Positions 40,747 to 49,740 of a stretch of 64,000 nt of DNA are shown piece after piece. The position numbers and the translations under genes were made by a program. Under the pieces are notes generated by a model. It was given only the letters and a program-made list of their open reading frames with translations. It was not told the origin of the DNA and did not search any database. Every line of letters begins with the position of its first letter. Position 1 is the first letter of the stretch. The stretch is from JALYRV01 sp036675475 (lineage in GTDB: Bacteria; Acidobacteriota; Vicinamibacteria; Vicinamibacterales; SCN-69-37), in the NCBI GenBank assembly GCA_036675475.1, contig JAKFEY010000099.1:1-64000 (forward strand), in the 5' to 3' direction.

Positions 40747-42882
40747 TCAGAAGCGAACGCCTAACGTTACCCCGAACGTTCTCGGCTTTCCGGGTTCGCC
40801 GACGAATCCGGACGGCGCGAGGCCGGGATAGGCGAAGGCCACCGGCACGTAGAACGTGTCGAAGGCGTTGCGCACCCACGCCACCACCGAATAGCGGCGG
40901 CCGGTCACGCCGCCGCGCAGGTTCACGAGCGAGTACGCGTCCTGCCCCATCGTGTTGGACTCGTCGTACTGGAAATCGCCGTAAAGCGCGACTTCACCGC
41001 GCGCGAACCACTGCCACGAGCGGATGATCTGGCGCGTGAGCTGCGCGCCGGCCGACGCCGTGTACTCCGGCGTGCCGGGCACGACGTTGCCGTCCACGTC
41101 GACGCCCATGGCCAGGCTGCCGTCGCCGAAGCGCGCGCGCGTCACGCCGACCGTACCGAACAGATCGAAGCCCGACGAGGGCCGCACGCCCACTTCCACT
41201 TCCACGCCCTTGCTGGTGGCCGCGCCGACGTTCGAGATGAAGAACGCGCCGCCGCCCTGCGGAATCGGCACGTTCAGCTGCATGTCCTGCCAGTCGATGA
41301 AGAAGACCGAGGCGTTGGCCGTGACGCGGCCGCCGGCGAACGTCGACTTCACGCCGCCTTCGGCATGCCACGTCTTCTCTTCGCCGTACGCTTCGCTGCC
41401 AGGCAGCGAAATGGGATTGAAACCGCCCGCCTTGTAGCCGGCCCCGCCCGACACGTACAGCATCGTCTGCGGCCGCGCGTAGTAGGCGAGCGCGACGTTG
41501 GGCGACACGTTGGAGTAGGTGGCGTCGGTCACGAGCGGCGGCGCGACCTGGAAGATGGCCGGGTCGACCAGCGTGCGGAGGTCGGCGTCCTTCGTTTCGC
41601 GATCGAGACGCGCGCCCACGGTGAGCTCGAGCCGGTTGCCGAAGCCGAAGGTGCCCTGCGCGTACGCGCCGAGGCCGAGATCGTCGAGCTCGGCGAGCGG
41701 CGACGTGTTGCGCACCGGGAAGGTCACGGACGGCGAGAAGAACGGCGGCAGGAACGTGTTGACCGCTTCCTGCTCGTACGCCTGCGTGAACAGCACCGCG
41801 CCTGCCTGCCATCGCAGCGATACCGCATCGCTCAGCGCGATGGGCGACGATGACGCGAGGCGGAGCTCCTGGGTGAACTGCAGGGCCTCTTCATCGTTGA
41901 GGCGCGTGATCGCCGGCAGCGGCGAGTAGTCGAGATCCGTTTCGTCGTGCGTGCTCCAGCGGACGATGCCCGTCGTGCTCGTGAAGGAGAAGCGCGCGCT
42001 CTCGCGGCGCGCCTGGAACGTGGTGGAGAAGATGTCGCGATCGGTCTCGCCCTCGAAGTCGCGGGCGGTGTCGAACTTGCCGGCGCGGAGCGAGGCGAGA
42101 TCGCTCAGCGCATAGTCGCCGTCGCGCGCGCGCTCGCCGTTGACGATCAGGCGCGCTTCCCAGCGCGCCGACGGCGTCCAGAGCAGCTGCCCCTTCCAGA
42201 ACGTCGCCGAGCGCGAGTCGATGTCGTTGCCGGTGAGCGCGTTGGTGGAATAGCCGTCGCGCTGCGAGTGGCCGATCGCCACGCCCACGCCGAGCCGCGG
42301 GTTGATGGGGCCGCTCAGGTTCGCGCGCACCTCGCGCGAGTCGAAGTTGCCGAGCGGCACCGACACGCCGCCGTGCCAGTCATACAGCGACGGCCGCACG
42401 CTCGTGATGTTGATCAGCCCGCCGAGCGTGTTGCGCCCGTAGAGCGCGCTCTGCGGGCCGCGCACGAACTCCACCTGCTCGACGTCGAGGAACTCGACGT
42501 TCGAGGTGTTGGTGTTCAGCTGCGGAACGCCGTCGATGTAGGTGGTGATGCCCGGGTTGGCGGGGCTCGAGCCGATGCCGCGCATGCGGGGGTTGCTGAT
42601 CTTGCGGGCGCTCAGCTCCTGCACGACCGTGTTCGGCGAGAACAGCGCGGCCTCGTTGATGAGGGTGACGCCGGAGGCGCGCAGCATTTCAAACGTGAGC
42701 GGCGTGACGCTGACCGGCAGACGCTGCGCGTCGGCCGGCTCTTTCTGCGCGGTGACGGTCACCGACGGCATCGTGATGGGCCCGACTTGCGCGGGCGGCG
42801 CAGAGGGTCCGCCGGGCGCCTGGCCCGCGGCCGAAACAGCGGCGGCACCCAGGGCGGCGGCCGCAAGAATCGCAGTCAACAT
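40747..42882 (-). CDS. TonB-dependent outer-membrane receptor
   Basis: The protein, about 711 residues, has a signal peptide (ILAAAALGAAAVSAAGQ), a TonB-box-like SVTVTAQK, a plug domain (RMRGIGSSPANPGITTYIDGVP, VEFVRGPQSALYGRNTLGG) and a 22-strand-type barrel ending GVTLGVRF. It imports a ligand such as a siderophore, cobalamin or glycan fragment; no transporter or enzyme partners are adjacent to say which. In-frame ATGs at 42891 and 42912 are alternative starts; 42882 is chosen for its spacing from a GATAAT box. Confidence 0.9.
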   Translation of the reverse strand: MLTAILAAAALGAAAVSAAGQAPGGPSAPPAQVGPITMPSVTVTAQKEPADAQRLPVSVTPLTFEMLRASGVTLINEAALFSPNTVVQELSARKISNPRMRGIGSSPANPGITTYIDGVPQLNTNTSNVEFLDVEQVEFVRGPQSALYGRNTLGGLINITSVRPSLYDWHGGVSVPLGNFDSREVRANLSGPINPRLGVGVAIGHSQRDGYSTNALTGNDIDSRSATFWKGQLLWTPSARWEARLIVNGERARDGDYALSDLASLRAGKFDTARDFEGETDRDIFSTTFQARRESARFSFTSTTGIVRWSTHDETDLDYSPLPAITRLNDEEALQFTQELRLASSSPIALSDAVSLRWQAGAVLFTQAYEQEAVNTFLPPFFSPSVTFPVRNTSPLAELDDLGLGAYAQGTFGFGNRLELTVGARLDRETKDADLRTLVDPAIFQVAPPLVTDATYSNVSPNVALAYYARPQTMLYVSGGAGYKAGGFNPISLPGSEAYGEEKTWHAEGGVKSTFAGGRVTANASVFFIDWQDMQLNVPIPQGGGAFFISNVGAATSKGVEVEVGVRPSSGFDLFGTVGVTRARFGDGSLAMGVDVDGNVVPGTPEYTASAGAQLTRQIIRSWQWFARGEVALYGDFQYDESNTMGQDAYSLVNLRGGVTGRRYSVVAWVRNAFDTFYVPVAFAYPGLAPSGFVGEPGKPRTFGVTLGVRF

Positions 42883-42889
42883 GGCTGTC

Positions 42890-42895
42890 ATTATC
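42890..42895 (-). promoter_or_regulatory. putative -10 box for the TonB-dependent receptor
   Basis: Read on the minus strand this is GATAAT, ending 7 nt before the ATG at 42882. It would make the two upstream in-frame ATGs untranscribed. Confidence 0.35.
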
Positions 42896-43070
42896 ACCTG
42901 CTCACTCGTCACCTGATCGCCGGCGCGGATTACGGTTTTGGCGTTCGACGGCCGGGGCTGTAATCAGGTTCCGGGCTGAAGTACGAAGCGCGGCCATATT
43001 TTCCACCTGATTTCGACGATTTGCCGATGTCAACGGCTGGCGTTCCGGTTGCACTGGGCGGCGCATTCCG

Positions 43071-44132
43071 ATGAATCCGCTGGCTTCGCGGCTGCCCGGC
43101 TCCGAACAGGAGACGGAGGCCTACAACCCGTTTGCCGATCCCGCCGGTCTCGGCGCGCGCACCATCGGGTGCGACGCGTTCAGCGGCGAGCTGCTCGAAG
43201 TGGTGCGCCTCACGTCCGATCTCGGGACGCCGGCCTCCTTGGAGCCCCTCGTGCGCGAGCGCGCCGCAAAGTTCGCGAGCGCGTCCCTGGCGGGCCTGTC
43301 GCCGGTCGTGCGCATCCAGCGCGCGTTCGACGGCCGTCTCGAGGTGTGGTCGCGCCTCGCCGAAGGCCTTCGCCTGAGCGCGGTGCTCGAATGGGCCGAG
43401 ACGCGCGGCGTGCCGCCGTCGCTGTCGACGGCGCTGACGATTGGCGATCGCCTGCTCGGCGCGCTCGGCTCGCTGCAGGCCGCCGAGCAAACCGACGGCG
43501 CATCGGGGCACGGCGCCATCGCCATCGATCAAATCGTCGTCGCCGAATCGGGCGCGCTGACGCTCACCGACTATGCGTTCGGTACCACGCTGGCGGCCGT
43601 GCAGTGGCCGCGCGAGCGGCTGTGGCGGCGCTTCCGCATCGCGATGCCGCCGTCGGCGGGCCTCTCGCGCTTCGATCACCGCGTGGACGTGACGCAGACG
43701 GCGGTCGTGATCACGGCGCTCCTGGCCGGCCGGGCGTTCGGCGAGCACGAATATCCACGCGCGCTGCCGGGGCTGATTGCCGAAGCGCTGGACCGCTCGT
43801 GCGCGGGCACCACGGGCCGCGAGCGCGACGCGCTCGGCGAGTGGCTGCGCGCGGCCACCGAACTGGAGCCTCGCAGCGCTTTCAAGTCTGCCGCCTTTGC
43901 GCGAGCCGCGCTTCGCGCCTCGTTCAAGGACGCCGTCGACGACACGAAAGGCGTTGGGCGGTGGCTGCGCGCGGTCCGCGGAGTCGAGGAGCCGAAGCCG
44001 GTTCCAGTGCAGGTGCAGGCGCCCCCGGTGCCGGAGCCGGCGCCTGCGCCGGTGCCCGAGCTGGTGGCGGCCGATTCGGGCGTCGCGGACAAGCCGGGCG
44101 GGAAGGTCAGGAAATGGCTGAGCCGATGGTAA
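43071..44132 (+). CDS. pseudokinase-like protein with proline-rich tail
   Basis: The 353-residue protein has no hydrophobic helix. Its middle, SGHGAIAIDQIVVAESGALTLTDYAFGTTLA, reads like a degenerate kinase catalytic and DFG region, similar to the pseudokinase at 10782-11561 (THGAVDGEHIVI). No intact catalytic Asp or Lys is seen. The C-terminus is rich in Pro, Val and Glu (VPVQVQAPPVPEPAPAPVPE), then basic. It probably acts as a scaffold; the assignment to the kinase fold is moderate. Confidence 0.55.
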   Translation: MNPLASRLPGSEQETEAYNPFADPAGLGARTIGCDAFSGELLEVVRLTSDLGTPASLEPLVRERAAKFASASLAGLSPVVRIQRAFDGRLEVWSRLAEGLRLSAVLEWAETRGVPPSLSTALTIGDRLLGALGSLQAAEQTDGASGHGAIAIDQIVVAESGALTLTDYAFGTTLAAVQWPRERLWRRFRIAMPPSAGLSRFDHRVDVTQTAVVITALLAGRAFGEHEYPRALPGLIAEALDRSCAGTTGRERDALGEWLRAATELEPRSAFKSAAFARAALRASFKDAVDDTKGVGRWLRAVRGVEEPKPVPVQVQAPPVPEPAPAPVPELVAADSGVADKPGGKVRKWLSRW

Positions 44133-44158
44133 ACTCGCGCCTTTCCAAGGAGATCCAG

Positions 44159-44671
44159 ATGATCCGCCGTGTGCTCTGCACCGTCTTCGCCCTTGCGCTT
44201 CCCGCCACGCTCGCCGCGCAGGACGGCTTCAAGTCGCCCTACGACATCGTGAAAGGCAACATCCTCAAGTCCGCCGCGCAGGTGCCTGAGGAGCATTACG
44301 GCTTCAAGCCGACGCCCGAAGTCCGCAGCATGGGCCAGCTGTTCGGCCACATCGCGAACGCGAACTTCATGATCTGCTCGATGGCCTCCGGTGAGAAGTC
44401 GACCGCGACGGGCGACGCCGAGAAGCTGACGGCCAAGGCGGACATCGAAAAGGCGCTCGCGGCGTCGTTCGCCTTCTGCGACAAGGCCTGGGGCGCCGTC
44501 ACGGCCGCCAGGGCGGGTGAGCCGGTGGAGCTGTTCGGCATGAAGCACTCGCGCGCCAGCGCGCTGTCGTTCAACACGGCGCACGACTGGGAACATTACG
44601 GCAATCTCGTCACCTACATGCGCCTCAAAGGCATGGTTCCGCCCTCAAGTCAGGGCGGGGGCATGAATTAG
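44159..44671 (+). CDS. exported DinB-family protein
   Basis: The 170-residue protein has a signal peptide (VLCTVFALALPATLAAQ) and a DinB-like four-helix domain: SMGQLFGHIANANFMIC holds the first metal-type His and FNTAHDWEHYGNLVTYMR the others. DinB proteins can be metal-dependent thiol transferases, but exported forms are uncharacterised. AAGGAG lies 6 nt before the ATG. Confidence 0.85.
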   Translation: MIRRVLCTVFALALPATLAAQDGFKSPYDIVKGNILKSAAQVPEEHYGFKPTPEVRSMGQLFGHIANANFMICSMASGEKSTATGDAEKLTAKADIEKALAASFAFCDKAWGAVTAARAGEPVELFGMKHSRASALSFNTAHDWEHYGNLVTYMRLKGMVPPSSQGGGMN

Positions 44672-44718
44672 AGGCTATACACCGGGGAAGCTCTTTGGTA
44701 TCCTTCGCGCCTTCAGTC

Positions 44719-45978
44719 ATGCAGAAACTTCGTCTCCCGCTCCTCGGGCTGATCCTCTGTACAGGCACCACCTGTGCCGACAGCACGCCGGCGCCGGCTC
44801 CGGTGGCCGCCATCGCGGCGGCACACGCCGACGTGGCGCTGGCAGCGGATCTCGAGACGATCGAGGCGCGCGTACCGCGCAACGCGACGCTGCAGTCACT
44901 GCTGACGCGACACATGTCATCCGACCTGGCGGGCACGGTTGCTGCCGCTGCCCGCAGCGTCTTCGACCCGCGCCAGATGCGCGCCGACAATCCCTATCGC
45001 CTCGTCCGCTCCATCGGCGACGGCTTCCTCCGCGAGTTCGAGCTGCACATCGACGCCGACCGTTTCCTGCGCGTCGTCATGCGCAGGGACGATGGCGGGG
45101 AAGAGGTGCCGACGGCGGAAATCGTGCCGTACAAGAAGGAAGTGTCGGTCGCGTCGATCACGGCGATGATCACCGGCGACCACAGCTCGCTCATCGGCGC
45201 GCTGCAGGGCGCGGGCGAAACCGTACAGCTCGGCATCGCCCTCGCGAAAATCTTCGAGGGTGACATCGACTTCGCCAGCGACATCCAGCGCGGCGACCGC
45301 TTCGAAATTCTGTTCGAGAAGGTGCTGCGAGACGGCGAGCCGGCCGGCTACGGCGAAATCCTCGGCGCCGTGGTCGAGAACGACGGCCGCCGGCTGACGG
45401 CCATCCGCTTTGAGGACGCCAGCGGCAAGGCCGACTACTACGACGAGAAGGGACGGTCGCTCGTGCGCACGTTCCTGCGCGCGCCGCTCGACATCGCCGC
45501 GCGCATCACGTCGGGCTTCACGAAGCGCCGGATGCATCCCGTGCACGGCACCTATCGCCCGCACCTGGCCATCGACTACGGCGCGCCGTACGGCACGAAG
45601 GTGGTGTCGGTGGCCGAAGGCACCGTGGTGTCGGCCGGCTGGGCCGGCGGCGGCGGCAAGCAGGTGCGCATCCGCCACTCGGGCGGCTACGAGTCCTACT
45701 ATCTGCACCTGTCGGCGTTCGGCCCCGGCATTCGCGCCGGCGCGCGCGTGAACCAGGGCCAGATGATCGGCCGCGTGGGCGCCACCGGCACGGCCACGGG
45801 CGCCCACCTCGACTATCGCCTCAAGAAGAACGGCGTCTGGATCAATCCGCTCGCCGAGGCGCGCCGCATGCCCTCGGGCGACGCGATTCCGGCCGCCCGC
45901 CGGGCCGCCTTCGAAGCCGAGCGCGACGAAGTGTTCGGCCGCCTGCGCGCGTCGAACGTTCAAAAAGCCAACAACTAG
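44719..45978 (+). CDS. M23 family peptidase (murein endopeptidase type)
   Basis: The 419-residue exported protein has an N-terminal hydrophobic stretch (LPLLGLILCTG), a middle domain and a C-terminal LytM/M23 domain with the zinc motif HLAIDYGAPYGTKV and later HLDYRL. It should cut peptide cross-links of peptidoglycan, or act as an activator of amidases if inactive, though the zinc ligands look complete. The order resembles MepM-like proteins with the IRTSGFTKRRMHPVHG-type lead-in. Confidence 0.88.
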   Translation: MQKLRLPLLGLILCTGTTCADSTPAPAPVAAIAAAHADVALAADLETIEARVPRNATLQSLLTRHMSSDLAGTVAAAARSVFDPRQMRADNPYRLVRSIGDGFLREFELHIDADRFLRVVMRRDDGGEEVPTAEIVPYKKEVSVASITAMITGDHSSLIGALQGAGETVQLGIALAKIFEGDIDFASDIQRGDRFEILFEKVLRDGEPAGYGEILGAVVENDGRRLTAIRFEDASGKADYYDEKGRSLVRTFLRAPLDIAARITSGFTKRRMHPVHGTYRPHLAIDYGAPYGTKVVSVAEGTVVSAGWAGGGGKQVRIRHSGGYESYYLHLSAFGPGIRAGARVNQGQMIGRVGATGTATGAHLDYRLKKNGVWINPLAEARRMPSGDAIPAARRAAFEAERDEVFGRLRASNVQKANN

Positions 45979-45984
45979 ACAACC

Positions 45985-45990
45985 TATAAT
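45985..45990 (+). promoter_or_regulatory. putative -10 box for the DUF1015 gene
   Basis: A perfect TATAAT ends 9 nt before the ATG at 46000. No ribosome binding site is seen, consistent with a leaderless transcript; a clear -35 is lacking. Confidence 0.5.
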
Positions 45991-45999
45991 GGTGGGCTG

Positions 46000-47205
46000 A
46001 TGTCCGCCATCCGTCCTTTCCGGGCACTCAGGCCCGCGCCGGAGGCCGCCGCGCGCGTCGCCTCCGTTCCCTACGATGTCGTCAGCACCGCCGAAGCGCG
46101 CGAGCTGGCGGCCGGCAATCCCCTCAGCTTCCTGCGTGTGACGCGATCGGAGATCGACCTGCCCGAGGGCACCGATCCGTACGCCGACGCGGTGTACGCG
46201 AAGGCGCGCGAGACGCTCGCGGAGCTGCGCGCCGCCGCGCCGCTCGTCACCGAGGCGGAGCCGTCGGTCTACTTCTATCGCCTGCGCATGGGCGATCACG
46301 AGCAGACGGGCGTGGCCGCCTGCTTCTCGGTCGACGAATACGACCGGGACCTGATCAAGAAGCACGAGAAAACCCGGCCCGACAAGGAAGACGATCGCAC
46401 GCGCCACATCGTCGAAACGCGCGCGCAGACGGGCGTCGTGTTCCTCACGTATCACGCGACGGCGGAAATCGATCGGCTCGAGAAGGCGGCGTGCGCGGGC
46501 GCGCCGCTGTTCGATCTCACCGCGCCCGACGGCGTGCGCCACATGGTGTGGAAGGCGTCGGGCGGCGGCGCGCAGGCCGTGGTGGCGGCGTTCGCGCGCA
46601 TTCCGGCACTCTACATCGCCGACGGCCATCACCGCGCGGCCAGCGCCGCGCGGGCGCGGCGCGAGGTGCACGGCCCCGAAGCCGACTGGTTCATCGCGGT
46701 GGCGTTCCCCGACAACCAGATGCAGATTCTTCCCTACAACCGCGTCGTGAAAGATCTTGCCGGCTACACCCCCGACACGTTCCTCGAGGCGCTGAAGGGC
46801 CGCGTGGCGGTGGGATCCGGAACGGCCGTGCCCGCCGGCCGCGGGCGTGTGTCGATGTTCCTGGGCGACGCGTGGCACGAGCTCGACCTGCGCGGCCTCG
46901 CGCCGGAAACGTCCGACCCCGCCGATGCGCTCGACGTGGCGCTGCTCGAGCGGCACGTGCTGCGCGAGATGCTCGACATCAAGGACGTGCGCACCGACAC
47001 GCGCATCGATTTCGTGGGCGGCATCCGCGGCACCGCGGAGCTCGAAGCGCGCGTCAACAGCGGCAGGGCCGCGGTCGCGTTCGCGATGCACCCGGTCACG
47101 ATTGACGACCTGATGCGCGTGTCCGACACCGGCGGCATCATGCCGCCCAAATCCACCTGGTTCGAGCCGAAGCTGCGCGACGGGTTGCTTGTACATGAGA
47201 TCTAG
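46000..47205 (+). CDS. DUF1015 family protein
   Basis: The 401-residue protein has the family features RPFRALRPAPE, VASVPYDVVS, KHEKTRPDKEDDRT and ADGHHRAASA, and ends GGIMPPKSTWFEPKLRDGLL. DUF1015 proteins commonly neighbour serA and serC, as here, and are predicted to have a serine-related enzymatic role, possibly a kinase; no function is proven by sequence here. It precedes serA after a 114-bp gap filled with a repeat. Confidence 0.88.
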   Translation: MSAIRPFRALRPAPEAAARVASVPYDVVSTAEARELAAGNPLSFLRVTRSEIDLPEGTDPYADAVYAKARETLAELRAAAPLVTEAEPSVYFYRLRMGDHEQTGVAACFSVDEYDRDLIKKHEKTRPDKEDDRTRHIVETRAQTGVVFLTYHATAEIDRLEKAACAGAPLFDLTAPDGVRHMVWKASGGGAQAVVAAFARIPALYIADGHHRAASAARARREVHGPEADWFIAVAFPDNQMQILPYNRVVKDLAGYTPDTFLEALKGRVAVGSGTAVPAGRGRVSMFLGDAWHELDLRGLAPETSDPADALDVALLERHVLREMLDIKDVRTDTRIDFVGGIRGTAELEARVNSGRAAVAFAMHPVTIDDLMRVSDTGGIMPPKSTWFEPKLRDGLLVHEI

Positions 47206-47207
47206 AC

Positions 47208-47309
47208 GTTGCCGGCTGCCGGTTGCTGGTTGCTGGCATGAGCCGGCAGGCACAACGGCCTGCCGGCTGGCCTCGCACCAACTACCAACAACCAGCACCC
47301 AACAACCAG
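47208..47309 (+). repeat. composite repeat: inverted heptad arrays around a hairpin
   Basis: GTTGCCG, GCTGCCG, GTTGCTG, GTTGCTG (47208-47235) face an inverted array (period 7, CTGGTTG-type on the minus strand) ending at 47309. Between them a perfect 11-bp stem with a 6-nt loop (47241-47268) forms a hairpin. It ends 10 nt before the serA start. Confidence 0.75.
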
Positions 47310-47319
47310 ACGTGGTTTT

Positions 47320-48570
47320 ATGAAAGTCCTGATCGCTGACAAGTTCGAGAAAAGCGGCGTCGACGGCCTGAAGGCCGCGGGCTGCGACGTCGTGTACGAG
47401 CCCGACTTGAAGGACGATGCGCTGACGAGGGCGATTGGGGAGTCCGGCGCGGACATCCTGATCGTGCGCAGCACGAAAGTCACCGAGCCGATGCTCGATG
47501 CGGGACGCCTGTCGCTGGTCGTGCGCGCCGGCGCGGGCTACAACACCATCGACGTCAACGCCGCCTCGAAGCGCGGCATCTACGTGTCGAACTGCCCCGG
47601 CAAGAACGCCATCGCGGTGGCGGAGCTGGCGTGGGCGCTGCTGCTGGCCGTCGATCGCCGCATTCCCGACAACGTGGCCGACCTGCGCGCCGGCAAGTGG
47701 AACAAGAAGGAATATTCGAAGGCGCGCGGCCTGCACGGGCAGACGCTCGGCGTGCTCGGCGCCGGCAACATCGCCGCCGAAGTCATGAAGCGCGCGGCGG
47801 CGTTCGGCATGCCGATCGTGCTCTGGAGCCGCCGCTTCGACGGCCGGTCGGGCCCGCTCTCCGACGCGGATCTTGCCGCCGCCGGCCTCGAGGGCGCGGC
47901 GCGGCAGACCCCCATCCGCCTGGCGCCGACGCCGGCCGCGGTGGCGGCCGAGGCCGACGTGCTCAGCATCCACCTCGCGCTCGGCAAGGAAACGCGCGGG
48001 CTCGTCGACGACGAGGTGCTCTCGAAGCTCAAGCCGGGCGCCGTCGTCATCAACACGGCGCGCGGCGAAGTGATGGACCACGACGCGCTCGCGCGCGCGA
48101 TCGCGGAGCGCGGCGTGCGCGCCGGCCTCGACGTCTTCGCGAACGAGCCGGCGTCAGCGACGGGCGCGTTCGCCGACGCCATCGTGCAGCAGCCGGGCGT
48201 GTACGGCACGCATCACATCGGCGCGTCCACCGATCAGGCCCAGGAAGCCATCGCGGCCGAAACCGTGCGCATCATCCGCGCGTTCAAGGACACGGGCCGC
48301 GTGCCGAACGTCGTGAACCTCGCCCGCCAGACGCCGGCCCGCTATCGGCTGATCGTCCGGCACCGCGACCGGCCAGGCGTGCTCGCGCACGTGTTCGATC
48401 ATCTGCGCGAGGGCAACATCAACGTGCAGGAAACCGAAAACATTGTGTTCGAGGGCGCTGAAGCCGCCGTGGCCACCATCAACCTCGACGGCGAGCCGGA
48501 CCGCGCGCTGCTCGAGCGCATCCGCGGCGGCAACGCCGACGTGCTCGATCTTCAACTCGTGACGGTGTGA
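47320..48570 (+). CDS. serA: D-3-phosphoglycerate dehydrogenase
   Basis: The 416-residue protein starts the serine pathway. It has the N-terminal substrate domain (IVRSTKVTEPML), the NAD-binding GVLGAGNIAAEVMKRAA, the catalytic Arg region INTARGEVMDH, an acid-His pair (GTHHIG), and a C-terminal ACT domain (RLIVRHRDRPGVLAHVFDHL) which may bind serine. There is no intervening-substrate domain. It is followed by serC. Confidence 0.93.
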   Translation: MKVLIADKFEKSGVDGLKAAGCDVVYEPDLKDDALTRAIGESGADILIVRSTKVTEPMLDAGRLSLVVRAGAGYNTIDVNAASKRGIYVSNCPGKNAIAVAELAWALLLAVDRRIPDNVADLRAGKWNKKEYSKARGLHGQTLGVLGAGNIAAEVMKRAAAFGMPIVLWSRRFDGRSGPLSDADLAAAGLEGAARQTPIRLAPTPAAVAAEADVLSIHLALGKETRGLVDDEVLSKLKPGAVVINTARGEVMDHDALARAIAERGVRAGLDVFANEPASATGAFADAIVQQPGVYGTHHIGASTDQAQEAIAAETVRIIRAFKDTGRVPNVVNLARQTPARYRLIVRHRDRPGVLAHVFDHLREGNINVQETENIVFEGAEAAVATINLDGEPDRALLERIRGGNADVLDLQLVTV

Positions 48571-48576
48571 GTGAAT

Positions 48577-48608
48577 TTGGTGATTTGGTGATCTGGTGAT
48601 TTGGTGAT
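48577..48608 (+). repeat. octad tandem repeat before serC
   Basis: Four copies of YTGGTGAT end 4 nt before the serC ATG. It matches the element at 30842-30873 in unit, copy number and placement. GGTGAT resembles the 3' half of an extended Shine-Dalgarno. Confidence 0.75.
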
Positions 48609-48612
48609 TTGA

Positions 48613-49719
48613 ATGAACAGAATTTTTAATTTTTCTGCCGGCCCTGCCGTTCTCCCGATGCCCGTCCTTGAAGAGGCGCAGCGCGACCTCATCGCGCTTC
48701 CGGGCGTCGGCATGTCGATTCTCGAGATCAGCCACCGCTCGAAGCCGTTCGACGAGATCATCCAGGGCGCCGAAGCCGACATCCGGGCGCTCGCGAACAT
48801 CTCGGACGACTACGCCGTGCTGTTCCTGCAGGGTGGCGCGAGCCTGCAGTTTTCGATGGTGCCCATGAATTTGATGGCGCCCGGCGCCACCGCCGACTAC
48901 ATCGTCACGGGTGTCTGGTCGCAGAAGGCGGTGAAGGAAGCCAAGCGGGTGGGCACCGTGAACATCGCGGCCACGACCGAGGCGGACAAGTTCACGCACG
49001 TGCCCGCGCCGCGCGACCTGGCGCTGACGCCTGGCGCCGCGTACGTGCACGTGACGTCGAACAACACCATCTACGGCACCGAGTGGCGCACGCTGCCCGA
49101 TGTCACATCCGGAAGCCCCGCTTCCGGAGGCCATGTCCCGCTCGTCAACGACGCCTCGTCCGACATTTTTTCGCAGCCGATCGACGTGTCGAAGCACGGC
49201 CTGATCTACGCCGGCGCGCAGAAGAACCTCGGCCCGTCCGGCGTCACGCTCGTCATCATCCGCAGGGACCTGCTCGAGCGCTCGCAGCCGTCGCTGCCGA
49301 CGATGTTGAGCTACAAGACGCATGCGGAGAACCAGTCGCTGTTCAACACGCCGCCGGTGTTCGGCATCTATGTGCTGCGGCTCGTGCTGAAATGGCTGCG
49401 GGCCAACGGCGGCCTCGAGGCGATGGCCGTGCAGAACGAGCGCAAGGCCAATCTGCTGTACGCCGAGATCGATCGCACCGGCTTCTATCGCGGCCACGCG
49501 CGGCCCGACAGCCGCTCGCGGATGAACGTGACGTTCCGGCTGCCGAGCGAAGACCTCGAGAAGCAGTTCGTCAAGGAGTCCACGGCGGCGGGGCTCGACG
49601 GTCTCAAGGGCCACCGCTCGGTGGGCGGCCTGCGCGCGTCGATCTACAACGCCTTCCCCGAAGAGGGCGTGCAGGCGCTGGTCGATTTCATGCGCGAGTT
49701 CGAGCGCCGGAACGGATAG
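48613..49719 (+). CDS. serC: phosphoserine aminotransferase
   Basis: The 368-residue PLP enzyme makes phosphoserine from SerA's product. It has FNFSAGPAVLP at the start, LEISHRSKPFDEI, TSNNTIYGTEW and the PLP lysine in LIYAGAQKNLGPSGV. Between NNTIYGTEW and VPLVNDASSD it carries a short extra TSGSPASGGH encoded by a perfect hairpin (49108-49128), likely a small in-frame insert. The repeat before the ATG may serve as ribosome binding site. Confidence 0.93.
   Translation: MNRIFNFSAGPAVLPMPVLEEAQRDLIALPGVGMSILEISHRSKPFDEIIQGAEADIRALANISDDYAVLFLQGGASLQFSMVPMNLMAPGATADYIVTGVWSQKAVKEAKRVGTVNIAATTEADKFTHVPAPRDLALTPGAAYVHVTSNNTIYGTEWRTLPDVTSGSPASGGHVPLVNDASSDIFSQPIDVSKHGLIYAGAQKNLGPSGVTLVIIRRDLLERSQPSLPTMLSYKTHAENQSLFNTPPVFGIYVLRLVLKWLRANGGLEAMAVQNERKANLLYAEIDRTGFYRGHARPDSRSRMNVTFRLPSEDLEKQFVKESTAAGLDGLKGHRSVGGLRASIYNAFPEEGVQALVDFMREFERRNG
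49108..49128 (+). repeat. short hairpin in frame inside serC
   Basis: A perfect 9-bp stem (TCCGGAAGC with its complement) and a CCC loop encode part of SGSPASGG. Relatives of SerC are shorter at this loop, so the hairpin looks inserted. Confidence 0.5.
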
Positions 49720-49740
49720 CCGGGCCGGCAGGAGGATCTG

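Noticed and set aside
44917..48081. 1054-codon minus-strand open frame opposite the peptidase, DUF1015 and serA genes
   Set aside because: It spans three well-supported plus-strand genes and their gaps, and its composition is that of a shadow frame.
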